From the NCBI RefSeq assembly GCF_963676685.1, contig NC_092355.1, positions 78,025,176 to 78,089,175 on the forward strand: a DNA stretch of 64,000 bases. The letters run 5' to 3'. A program made the position numbers and the translations under genes. The stretch is from Mytilus edulis (Eukaryota; Mollusca; Bivalvia; Mytilida; Mytilidae). The notes under the pieces were generated by a model that saw nothing but the letters and a program-made list of their open reading frames with translations, ran no database searches and had not been told where the DNA came from. Of the stretch, positions 1 through 9,900 are shown piece by piece (the stretch's first letter is position 1; the number at the start of each line of letters is the position of its first letter).

Positions 1-312
1 TTTTAAATAATATTTGCATGTTTGACATGTTTTTTTTCTTTAACAATTACAATTACACCGACAGTCATAATTTCTGTATTATTTTAAAAAGTTTTGTTAC
101 ACATTTTGTTACACCTTAGTTATACAGTAACCCGGATTGGTTGACCATTGTGAAGTTAAGTTTTTCGGGTAGCATATATTTATATCGTTGTATTCCTTTT
201 GTTTGTGTTAACCAATTGTCGTTCGGAATTATTTTGTATACGTCATTTATTTATCTTGCAATTTCTTGTAATTTAGTTTGCGTCTTATTTCTTTGGTGTC
301 ATATTCACCGTA
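1..312. other. AT-rich intergenic DNA, no gene seen
   Basis: Low-complexity AT-rich sequence. The open frame starting at 141 has no recognisable domain, and its C-terminal part runs into the dispersed repeat that follows, so I do not treat it as a gene. Confidence 0.5.
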
Positions 313-540
313 CGGCCTTCAACAATGAGCAAAGCCCATATCACATAGTCAGCTATAAAAGGCCCAGATATAACAAAGTAAAACAATTCAAACGAGAAAA
401 CTAACGGCCTTATTTATATTAAAAAAAAATGAACGAAAAACAAATATGTAACACATAAACAAACAACAACCACTGAATTACACTCCTGACTTGGGACAGG
501 CACATACATAAATAATGTGGCGGGGTTAAACATGTTAACG
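313..540. repeat. Dispersed bivalve repeat, copy 1
   Basis: This stretch, which opens with CTTCAACAATGAGCAAAG and contains GGGACAGGCACATACATAAA, recurs in diverged form at 58590-58808. Reversed, decayed pieces lie at about 24530-24900 and 25060-25260. I recognise it as a very common interspersed repeat of mussel genomes. It has no coding capacity and its parent element cannot be told from this window. Confidence 0.7.
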
Positions 541-1153
541 GGATCTATGTTTGTGTTCGATCATACAGTATAATAAGTCGGTAGTTGCCCGCAAATGGAT
601 TTTTTTTTATTCTTTGCGTCTTATTTGTTGATTGCAGTTTTTTTTTTTGTGTCATGTGGAGATATGATGTGATTTTGTTTTTCTTTTGATGCATTTGCAT
701 CTTAAATTTGAATTACACCGAGTTATTTCATGATTTCTTGTGTGCTATATTTTCGATACATTTTTAGTCTATCTTATAGCATGTTACAATTGTCCGGCGA
801 CATAATGTGATACTTTTTTTGTTCGCCAATATTATTCATACGATTTGAATTTACTATTTATATATTTTTCTTTTCTTATTAGTTTACCTACAGTCGAAAA
901 TTGCAAGACATTAAGAGTCTTTACTTATTTAACCGTTTTACATTAGACTCAATTGTATTATAGTTTATCACATCAAAGACTCGATTGTAGTATAGTACTT
1001 TACTTGAATAACCGTCCCACTGTTAGTTGTATGTTAGTTCTTCCCAACTCAGAAACAGATTCAAGAATATCAAAGTTCCCGTATATTAATTTTTACCGTA
1101 TACGGTGGCTCACTCTATTTTTCTCATACTTGCTCACTATAACAAGTCAAGTA
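541..1153. other. Intergenic DNA downstream of the DUF6589-like gene
   Basis: No gene seen. Near its right edge a short imperfect inverted repeat (991-1006 against 1143-1158, 15 of 16 positions) abuts the stop codon of the minus-strand gene; it may be a transcript-end hairpin or chance. Confidence 0.4.
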
Positions 1154-4100
1154 CTATAGTAGTACACCGGTGTCTTCATATTTAAAAGATAAATGTTTTT
1201 CATGTAAGTCCCCCTCTGAAATAGAATCAAATAATGATTTAGGGGTAGAATAAGGCTGAAATGCAGCACGATGTTTACTAAAATAAACAGAACATATCAA
1301 CCTGTAAAATGAATAAAGGCCATTATTACCCTGAACATCTGAAAAGCTTCCATTTCCCACAATGAAAGAGGCATGCTTTCTAAATACATCAAAAAATGTC
1401 TTTTTACCACAACCTCTGAAATATGACACAAAATCACATCCACTATAGATAAAAAGTAACTGCATACATATCAAAACACTGTCAATTCCCTGTAAAAGCG
1501 AATCATTTAAAGTAATACACTTTACCAGTTTGTCCATGGAAAGAAATGAATTGTTGTATGGTGAATCTCTCAACTGCACATATACAGTTTTATTCAAAGC
1601 AGGTACAAGTGGCAAACCTATAAAAAATACATCAGTATCAGGGCTGTAGATTATGACTTGATCTGCTGTTGTTACTGATGCATGTAACCATACTCTAGTG
1701 TCTGCCTCTTCATGATTGCCAGATGCCAAGTCATAATCTACCACCTGACCCTTTAATATGGAAATTGCTCTGTCTTTTCTGTCATCGTCGAATCCTCCAG
1801 CTGTAACAAAACAACATTGGTTAGTAGAGAAATAAGTCAATGAAAGAGATAAAAAATATTCAGACAAAAAGTTAACCAAAAGTCGCTTTTGATGCCGAAC
1901 TGCAATAAAATTTCTCCAGTTTGATAGCAATGGGGTGTCAGAGGAAATACATGTACGTACCACTGGTTCCTGTACAACTGTATTCCTTCGTGTTCTTTCA
2001 ATGTCTTTTGGGCTCACACCATTCCTATTTGGATCATCAAACAGTAAATGAACCTCATTTGCTGTATATTGATTATAATACTTTATAATCCATCTATTAA
2101 AAAGAAAATCACCATAATCACCAAAGGTCTGGTGTGAGGCAAGTGGACTGGTATTAATAATAAACATACCATCAATAATGACAGTAGTTTTACTTGATAC
2201 TGGAGCCTTAGGAACCTGTAATAAAAAAGCATCAGAATAAATATTTTTAAAGACATTAGCTGCAGTGGCTTTTTGACCCTTTTCTGGAATTCCTTCTGCA
2301 TCGCACAAAGCACGAGGTAACTGTAAAAACTGGTCTAAATCTTTGACTGCATTACCACTATGCTTTGAAAAAGCAATTTTTTTTCTTAAACAAGAAATCA
2401 CTGTATTTTGATCTTTAATTTCTTTCTTTTGCTTGTGAATAGTTATTTTAATAGGGGCAAAAGTTTTTAAATTTCTTCTTTTTCTTGAGGGAGGCTTTCC
2501 TGCTGTTTCATAAGTCCTAAATAAAAAGCATTTCAAATAGTTAGCCATGTCTTCCTCGCCATACTTTCTGTAATTTATCAAACTGTCAGTTTGTTCATGA
2601 TCAGTTTCAGTTCTAGTAAAAATATGGTGTAAATGTTCATTACAGTTTATGTCAAACAGAGATGATGTTTCTAAATTGCACATGTATTCACAAACTGTTT
2701 TTTCTGCATTTTTAACATAAGACATTGTACCTTCTCTCTGATATAAACCTTCTTCTCTTTCAAGTTGTAATTCTGATTTAAGGTTGTGCAATGTCTTTGC
2801 TCGGTAAGGTAAATAAAAAGTGAGGTTAGCTAATGAAGACTGGCTGAAAGAGTTAAGAGCATTTTTTGACTTTAAATTAATCTCCATTTCATGTGCTTCA
2901 TCTAATGCTACAGAATACAAATGTTTACCTGAAATTGAAACTGAGAAGCAGCCAGCTGTAAAATGTTGAATAACAGGTTCTGGAAAGGTGTGGAGATCAG
3001 CAAGATGGTATGGTATTAGTCTCTGATAATTTTGCCTATCAAAAGCATGAAATAGACAAGTATTTTTTTTCAGCGAAACATTGCGCAAGTGCCAGTTTCT
3101 ACTACGTATGGAGAAGAACAAACCAAGATAAGCCATAAAATCTAAATGTACAAAATTGTCCCAAAAGGCAAAAGTTTGGTTGACTGAGGAGTTCTCATGA
3201 CGCCAAGTTTTATAGTCTTCTAATAATTCATCTGTAAATAAAGCAAAAATCTCCTTTTTTTTCTCACATACCTTCTCCCAGACATCAGGTTTACAAACCT
3301 CATCTTCTTCTTCATCTAATGACATATCTGAAATAATATTTAGTATTAAATCTGAAATTTGAATATCATAAGGTGATTCACATGATTTGTATTCAAAAAA
3401 GGATTTCACTTGATGTCTCATAACTGCTTCCCAAGCTTGTATAAAAAACCTACGAGTTACAGCAAACTTGCTACACTCAGTTAAAACTTTTAATGTAGCT
3501 CCATGATGATGTTTAGTAGCAAGTTGCTTTAATCCTGCATCAAAATAAATCTTTACAAATATGGGAAGGACATTTTTTAAAATATGCCAATCCCCAGGGT
3601 AGGCAAGTACCCAATCCATTTGTTCCCCATATTCAGATTTCAGTTTGATCAAATGATCGTAACTCTTTCCATCACCTACAACAATAACATAATTTGTTAA
3701 CTGACCAACTTGAAATTTATCATATAAAATATTCAAAACCTTTAATACTGTATCTTTGCTATCTGCTGTTTCGTCCAATATGGCCACTGATGAAAAATCT
3801 GATTTTTCAGTGGATTCAACAGGAATAGAAAAAAAGGTTTTAATACCTGGTAAAACAATATTTTCTTTCTTAAAAAAGTTTTTAGAAAATCCATATTTAG
3901 TAATACTTCTATAAAATTCATCCCATGCTGAAATCTCTGCAGCTGTTTCTTCTAAATCTGATGGTGACATGTCAGAAAACTTGTTTTGCTTTTTAACAGG
4001 TGGTAGTCCAAATTTGTCTCCTGGATTGACAAGTTTCTGAATAATTCCTTTTTCCAGTTTACGGTCTCTGGAATTGGGAACTTCAGATATGTCATGTTCG

Positions 4101-4717
4101 ATGTTGGTCTGATTAACATGATTAAGATTAGAAATCAGATTAGAGTCATCAAACATATTAATTTTTTGACTGGGCTTTGGAACCACAGTCTGTATTGTGG
4201 TTCCATGAAAGCCACTTCTATCTTTTCCAGCACATACTACAGAGTAAGCCTGGTTTTTATCAAGATTGTCAAATGAGGCTACAATAAAACTATCTGATAA
4301 AATATACCTCTGTTTTTGTTCCAACTCTCTACACCTGTTAGTGATGTACCTTCTAAGAGAGTCCTTAGAGATACCAGCCCCTAATCTAGCATTAATAGAA
4401 AGAAATGTACTTGATGAATTAGAAAATTTGTCAGCTATGTCTGTACATAACAAATGCAAAGGTTGCACACACTGAGAATTCTGTAAATGAAAAATACAAC
4501 TCAAAATGTACAAACGTGGCATCATTCTGAAAATATTAAAAAGAGGTTCAGAATAATGCGAACTCCAAGTAAACTGTGACTTCTTCAGTACTTTCTCTTC
4601 ATTATCTGTAGAACAAATTCGAAAAATAAAATTCCATAATATAGGGGGGATTTTCAAAATTTCATCTTTACAATTAAAATTGTCTATGTCAGGAAGTCCA
4701 GTCCGTCCATCTTGATT
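1154..4717 (-). CDS. DUF6589-like plus FEN1/XPG-like nuclease, transposon-type protein (C-terminal part)
   Basis: An intronless frame of about 1,187 codons, open from 4717; the nominal first start (TTG at 4657) is not a real start because the frame continues upstream. Residue numbers below count from 4657. Residues ~130-560 carry DUF6589-type signatures: FDNLDKNQ, VVGDG (~326) and PGDWH (~354), probably an RNase H-like fold, followed by ALDEAHEMEIN (~584). Residues ~820-1100 resemble the FEN1/XPG PIN-like nuclease: VIIDGMFI, NHEEADTR (~981), SPDTDVFFIG (~1005) and SGCDFVSYFRGCGKK (~1072), which line up with the FEN1 acidic metal-binding residues and the GCD-x-GxGxK helix-hairpin region. The N-terminus is supplied by the two frames upstream. 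Such intronless proteins are multicopy and transposon-like in invertebrates. Domain calls are by eye. Confidence 0.7.
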   Translation of the reverse strand, partial: NQDGRTGLPDIDNFNCKDEILKIPPILWNFIFRICSTDNEEKVLKKSQFTWSSHYSEPLFNIFRMMPRLYILSCIFHLQNSQCVQPLHLLCTDIADKFSNSSSTFLSINARLGAGISKDSLRRYITNRCRELEQKQRYILSDSFIVASFDNLDKNQAYSVVCAGKDRSGFHGTTIQTVVPKPSQKINMFDDSNLISNLNHVNQTNIEHDISEVPNSRDRKLEKGIIQKLVNPGDKFGLPPVKKQNKFSDMSPSDLEETAAEISAWDEFYRSITKYGFSKNFFKKENIVLPGIKTFFSIPVESTEKSDFSSVAILDETADSKDTVLKVLNILYDKFQVGQLTNYVIVVGDGKSYDHLIKLKSEYGEQMDWVLAYPGDWHILKNVLPIFVKIYFDAGLKQLATKHHHGATLKVLTECSKFAVTRRFFIQAWEAVMRHQVKSFFEYKSCESPYDIQISDLILNIISDMSLDEEEDEVCKPDVWEKVCEKKKEIFALFTDELLEDYKTWRHENSSVNQTFAFWDNFVHLDFMAYLGLFFSIRSRNWHLRNVSLKKNTCLFHAFDRQNYQRLIPYHLADLHTFPEPVIQHFTAGCFSVSISGKHLYSVALDEAHEMEINLKSKNALNSFSQSSLANLTFYLPYRAKTLHNLKSELQLEREEGLYQREGTMSYVKNAEKTVCEYMCNLETSSLFDINCNEHLHHIFTRTETDHEQTDSLINYRKYGEEDMANYLKCFLFRTYETAGKPPSRKRRNLKTFAPIKITIHKQKKEIKDQNTVISCLRKKIAFSKHSGNAVKDLDQFLQLPRALCDAEGIPEKGQKATAANVFKNIYSDAFLLQVPKAPVSSKTTVIIDGMFIINTSPLASHQTFGDYGDFLFNRWIIKYYNQYTANEVHLLFDDPNRNGVSPKDIERTRRNTVVQEPVVRTCISSDTPLLSNWRNFIAVRHQKRLLVNFLSEYFLSLSLTYFSTNQCCFVTAGGFDDDRKDRAISILKGQVVDYDLASGNHEEADTRVWLHASVTTADQVIIYSPDTDVFFIGLPLVPALNKTVYVQLRDSPYNNSFLSMDKLVKCITLNDSLLQGIDSVLICMQLLFIYSGCDFVSYFRGCGKKTFFDVFRKHASFIVGNGSFSDVQGNNGLYSFYRLICSVYFSKHRAAFQPYSTPKSLFDSISEGDLHEKHLSFKYEDTGVLL

Positions 4718-5046
4718 TTATCTGAAACATATATTTTGACATAATTTTTTAAGATTTTTACAGCATCTTCTAGACTTTGCTCTTGTTTGTTTTTTCTTTT
4801 TTCCTCTGATACAGTAGAAGCCAATTTTTCTGCTTGGATAATGCTTTCTTTATTTAATCTTTTATTCTCTTCAATGCATTTACTATTTTCAACAACAAGT
4901 GTATGTAAACAAGCAAATATATCAGTACCATTCCTATATATCATCCTCCCTAAATTTTTCTTGTTTGGCACATAATATGCTAGGGCTCTGCCAAGGCACG
5001 ACTTTAACATGGTAAATAACCACTGTGGACGATGAAAACCTTCTGC
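4684..5046 (-). CDS. Middle segment of the DUF6589-like protein (frame-shifted)
   Basis: A frame of about 120 codons between the N- and C-terminal parts. It contains LGRALAYYVPNKKN and a charged, coiled-coil-like helix (EENKRLNKE to EEKRKNKQEQ). It overlaps the downstream frame in 4684-4717 and the upstream frame in 5004-5046, and both joins require the same -1 (or +2) shift. The ATG at 5010 sits so that ATG and the upstream TAA overlap as ATGTTAA, so reinitiation is formally possible, but a single ancestral ORF broken by two one-base losses is simpler. No intron with usable splice sites explains either join. Confidence 0.6.
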   Translation of the reverse strand, partial: AEGFHRPQWLFTMLKSCLGRALAYYVPNKKNLGRMIYRNGTDIFACLHTLVVENSKCIEENKRLNKESIIQAEKLASTVSEEKRKNKQEQSLEDAVKILKNYVKIYVSDKIKMDGLDFLT

Positions 5047-5963
5047 TCAACACATAAGCCTAATTTGTTTGCATTTTTGTGTAAAATACATTTGTACTGC
5101 TCAAATAAATTTGGTAAAAGCAAGGCTTTTTCTTCTACAAAAGAATTTATTACAGATTCTAGGACAGACCTGAAAGAAAATATATCTATATTTTCTGATG
5201 TAACCTTTTCAGTGTCTATAATGGTAAAATTTTCCAAACAATTGAATAAGTATTCAGTGGTTTTGGACAACTGGTCCTCTGCAGCATCTGATCTAGAAAA
5301 TGAATTAAAATTATTGTAACAATATGGACAACAAATTAAATTTTCCACATGCATATCAAAGTTAAAGTAACGAGTAAATAGCTCCCGTTTATCCTCACTG
5401 ACAGTTTTAAATGAACCAGTATTTTTTCCAGAAAATTTATCACAGACTATACATTGTACAACAGTTAAGTTAATACATTTGTTTAATTTATTATAATGGG
5501 AATGACAAAGATGAGAAAAAAAGGTATCACTGGTACTGTATTCTGGAAACTGTGTATGGATAGAAACTGAAAAAGCTTTATCAAAAACTGGAACATTGAT
5601 TTCAGTGTAATGATGAATATCTGAACTAGTACACTCTTCAGCATCTGCAAAATTGGACAAAAAACATTTATCAGTCTCAGTACATATTTTTTTAAATGGG
5701 GAAACCTCTGGTTCAGTGACAGTGTGGGAATCATTCTGTTGTCTGGAAAAAGCTTTTTTTAACTTGCCCTCACATTTTCTGCATATGCAGTCTAAATCAG
5801 AAAGTTTATAACTTAAAGAAACAAAATTGGTAAAATCTGGCAAGTCACTCGCTTTCTGAATTAAATGAATATATCTATTTGATACATGATCATTGTTACA
5901 ATAGGCACATGGTCCTGGTCTTCTCTCTGGGTGCAATTTACTACAACTGCTACGACCAGACAT
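5004..5963 (-). CDS. N-terminal zinc-binding segment of the DUF6589-like protein
   Basis: I chose the ATG at 5963 (MSGRSSCSK) because the extension to 6059 is hydrophobic and low-complexity. The product is 319 residues. Residues ~5-70 hold a Cys/His set (CSKLH, CAYCNNDH, CICRKC) that looks like a zinc-binding module, and a second pair of CxxC motifs lies at VQCIVC and LICCPYC. A zinc-binding N-terminus before a nuclease is usual for DNA-binding transposase-like proteins, so target or end recognition is the likely role; this is inference. The stop at 5004-5006 is followed immediately by the middle segment in the -1 frame. Confidence 0.6.
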   Translation of the reverse strand: MSGRSSCSKLHPERRPGPCAYCNNDHVSNRYIHLIQKASDLPDFTNFVSLSYKLSDLDCICRKCEGKLKKAFSRQQNDSHTVTEPEVSPFKKICTETDKCFLSNFADAEECTSSDIHHYTEINVPVFDKAFSVSIHTQFPEYSTSDTFFSHLCHSHYNKLNKCINLTVVQCIVCDKFSGKNTGSFKTVSEDKRELFTRYFNFDMHVENLICCPYCYNNFNSFSRSDAAEDQLSKTTEYLFNCLENFTIIDTEKVTSENIDIFSFRSVLESVINSFVEEKALLLPNLFEQYKCILHKNANKLGLCVEQKVFIVHSGYLPC

Positions 5964-6232
5964 GGTTATGGGTAAATGAAGAAAGTCATCAAAACATATA
6001 TGCAACCAAAAAAAACAGATGAACAAATAAAAAGTATTCCTAAATGTAAATAGGATCATTAGTCAGCAGAACCTGTGCTACTCTAATATAGAAAGTCAAA
6101 AATACATCAGATAATCTGTACATCGTGCTTTCATGTGTAAGAAAGGAACAAATCACTTAATTGAAAAAATATTAGTGAGGAGCTGGTCTGAAATACTGAA
6201 AATTCACATTAACTTTTTATCAAGTTCGTCCC

Positions 6233-6954
6233 CTCTTCTTCTTCTTCTCTAAGTAAATTCCTCCGCAACGGAGCACCCGTGTCACACGGTAACAGAAAAA
6301 AAACCCTTATTTTTATTTATTACTGTTTAAAAATATGGAGCAAACCAGATTAGAATATATACAATCCTTAAAAGATTATCGTTGTCCTAAAACCGTTTTT
6401 TAATGTAAAAACTAACATAAAAATATTTACACCTACTATTTTATGTACATTAAGCATATAATAATGTTAGTCAAAATATCTTAAAACGTACAGATTAAAA
6501 AGGAGTGAAATAGATTTACTGGTAAAAGGTAAAAGGACATAGTTTATTCATTTATTTCTTGACAGAAAAATAAAAGGATTATAAAAATATAGATTGCTAT
6601 TTAATGGTCTGGGATTTATCATTACTATGTACACCACTAAAATTAAAATTAACTGTTATGTTACTGTACAGAACATGCAGAATTTATATCAGTTTATTTC
6701 TATTTAACCAGTTGTTCTACAGTTAAAATAGAGGTTGATAATATAGAATCATAATACTTTTATAAAATCTAAAATATTTGATCTGAGATATTACCAATTT
6801 AGGCCTTTTAAAAAAACTAAAATATTGTATATTCCTTTTTGTGTTACATTGCCCAATTAAGTTTACTCTTAAGCTTCCTTTTAATATATATGTCTGATAA
6901 TTAACTAACTTAATTTTTATTTTTGGGGGTAAAAATTAATTAATTAATAGTTAT
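6233..6954 (-). other. 3' UTR of the CR1-like LINE with stem-loops and (GAA)n tail
   Basis: The region after the ORF2 stop is AT-rich. Its last ~60 nt on the minus strand contain the palindrome CCGTGTGACACGG (6273-6285), then CTCCGTTGCGGAG (a 5-bp stem with a 3-nt loop, 6260-6272), a short spacer, and a GAA microsatellite (6233-6252). CR1/L2-type LINEs are known to end in short microsatellites and to use 3' stem-loops for RT recognition, which fits this arrangement. Confidence 0.55.
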
Positions 6955-9900
6955 CTAGACATTGCACCCGGGGTCTTTTGCCTCAGACTGCTTTGATACT
7001 GCCATCCTTTTGTGTAATAATGTTCTGCCACCATGGAGGTCATAGCACAGTTTTCTGCTTATTCTTTCTATCTCTGTTGTAATTTCTTCGCTGAGAATTT
7101 GAATATTTTCCCGTACTTTGGTTGAGTCAATAATTATTTGCATTAATAGTTCTTTGTTTCCATTGAAGTGCTCTTGCCAATTATTTTGGCCTATATTGCA
7201 TATTATAGCTTGTTTCAGTGCAGGAAACACTTTTTGACGTTGTTCATTTAATGCTGGGCATCTTAGTAAGAAATGCTTTAAGTCTTCCTGTTTTATTTGA
7301 CAAAGCAGGCATTTTTGATCATCACTATTTCCATTAAACCTTTGAATATGTTCTTGTAATAGGTATGTTCCTGTCAGTAACCTAGCTTTAATATTTGCTT
7401 TTTTGACCTCGTATGTTACTGGAGGTAATGTACTCCATACGGGATGGACTCCATGTATCTTAAGCCTTTGGATGTTACAATGTTTCAGTGTAGATTTTTC
7501 TTCCATTTCTTTTTGTAAGAGATTTGTCCATTTCTCAGCAATGCTCCTGTTAGTATCTTTTTTCCACTGAATTTTTGAGGGCAGATGTTCTTTGAATTCT
7601 GCTATTGATGGTAGATTGTAGAAATTCAGGATTTCTTGTGCTCTTGAAAAGAAGCTGTCAGCATTCCCTGCATTTATGGTCATCTGTCGTTCCATTACAT
7701 TTTTTAGTTTTGTATTTTCTGAAGCTAGTATGGAATACAAAAGACTCAGCTGTCTTTTGTGTAATTCTGCCTCAATTGGAAGGGCTCCAATTAGCATGTA
7801 AACTGCTGCACTAGATGTCCTAATTGGTAATGATTGGAAGCATCTGAGAGTTTTGAGGTGGAATTGCTTCAGCTCTGACATTTGGGTGACATTTAGTGAC
7901 AATACTTCTAATCCATATAGTAGTCTTGGGAGTACATAGGCTTGATATATCTTGTATGCTGTAATAGGGTTTAGTCCTTCTTGTCCATTTAGTCCAACAG
8001 GAATTAGAGTATATAGTGTCCGTCTGGCTACACTGATATGTTCTTGAATATTTAGTTTTGTTTCGTTCTTACTTGCTCTGATGATGCCAAGATGGGTTGT
8101 CTGTTGGTCTTCTTTTATTGGTTTTTCTCCCAGAGTTATAGGATGTTGTTGTTTGGTTGTTTTTATCCTCTCTGTTTTGATAAGTGTACTCTTTTCTGGA
8201 TGAATATTGTAGCGATGCTGACAGGAAAATTTGTAGGCAATATTTAGCATTGCCTGAATTTCTGTTTCATCTGTCGTCATTAAAACAATGTCATCCGCAC
8301 ATAATGGACTTCCACAGTAATCAAGACCTATATTTAATCCTAAACCTCTTCTTTCTAGCTCCTCAGGTAGTTCATTTATATATAACTTATATAAATGGGT
8401 TGATAAAACGCCCCCTTGTCTTACTCCTTGCTTTATTGAGAACCGTTTGCTTAGATGGCTGTTCCACTTAATTTTTGATGACATATTGGTATATAAATCT
8501 TGAACCACTCTCCAGATGTCTGGTGGTAGTTCATAGAACAGTTTTTCCATGAGAATCATGTGGTGGACCACATCAAATGCTTTCTGACTGTCAAGTGTAG
8601 CTAAGAACAGGTTCAGGTTTTGTTGCTTTGCATGGACTATGCCCTCTGAAACTATTAATGCTGCCATAATTGGAGATAGTCCTTGAGTGAATCCGAATTG
8701 TAGCTCGGATTGGTTACTGTTAAGATCTATCATTTTGTCAAGTAAGGCATATTCAAATACTTTCCCTAGGGCTGATGTAACAGTTATTCCCCTATAATTT
8801 GTTGGTAGGGTGGAGTCCTTTCCTTTTTTGTGTACCGGTGTCAAAATTCCTGTTTTGAACACTTTAGGTATTTCTCCAGTAAGCATTATGTTGTTAAATA
8901 GAGACACTATATTTTGGCTTATGCTTTTACCTGCATAGATGAAATGTTCTGCTGTGAGTGAGTATTCATCTGCTGTTTTTCCTGGGTTGAGCTTGCCTAC
9001 AGCTTTTATTATTTCCTCCTCACTAAATGTTGTAATGTTACAGGTATCTATTTGATGTTTCATAATGTTGTTCATTAGCTCCAGCCTGTGCTTGCTATCC
9101 TCTAGGTATTCTTCGTCATAGTGCTCCTCATTTGATGGAACTGCTAGCTTTTCATAGTAGTCTGCAAATATACGTGACTGTTCTTCTGGATTCATGATTT
9201 CTTCTTCCTGCTCATTCTTAATTACTTTGGAGTTTGCATCTTTGGATTCATGCTTGTTTCTCCTGATCAGTCTATGAAAGGCTTTTGAATCAGGTTTATT
9301 CATAAGCTTGTTATAAAAGTTTTGTTTGTCATTATGATCTTCTTTTCTTATTTGTTTCCTTAGCTCTCTTTTATGTTTTTTCATTTCTTGATATTCTGTA
9401 TTTCCTTCATTCTTTGGTCGATCTTTTTGCTTCCATGCATAGAATGCTTTTTTGTTCTTTTCTATACATTCCTTTACTTTTGGTGAGGCTTTCCACTTTG
9501 GTCCTTTCAGGGCAACTATTTTCTTGACAACACTCATTTCAGTAGCTTCCTGTAAAATGTCTATGATATTAAGTGCTTGTTGTTCTACATCAGTTTCGTT
9601 TTGCATTTCATTCTTCTTCCTTACTTGATTTACTTTCTGTTGGTAGTTTTCGATGTTTGTTTCCTCCCATTTCAGAATAGTTTTCTTTTTGCTTGTTGTG
9701 CTGTTAATCTTAGTTTTTCCCTTAACAATCAGGTTGGTTTTTGCCTTTACTGGTACATGTGCTGAACTGTTAAGTGGATTTTGGTCCATAATTGTTGAAT
9801 CCAAAAGATTATTGCCTCTGATGTTTTCTAGGATGTAATCTATCTGCGAGGTTGAATTTCCATTATGGTGATAAAACGTAGGTTTGTGAGCATTTCTAAC

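Noticed and set aside
991-1158. Imperfect inverted repeat next to the stop of the DUF6589-like gene, considered as a transposon end.
   Set aside because: No matching inverted sequence was found upstream of the gene near 6060-6230, so it cannot be a terminal repeat on this evidence.
1163-6285. ACACCGGTGTC (1163) and CCCGTGTCACACGG (6272) considered as the two ends of the DUF6589-like element.
   Set aside because: The similarity is short and comes mostly from both being palindromic; no target duplication.
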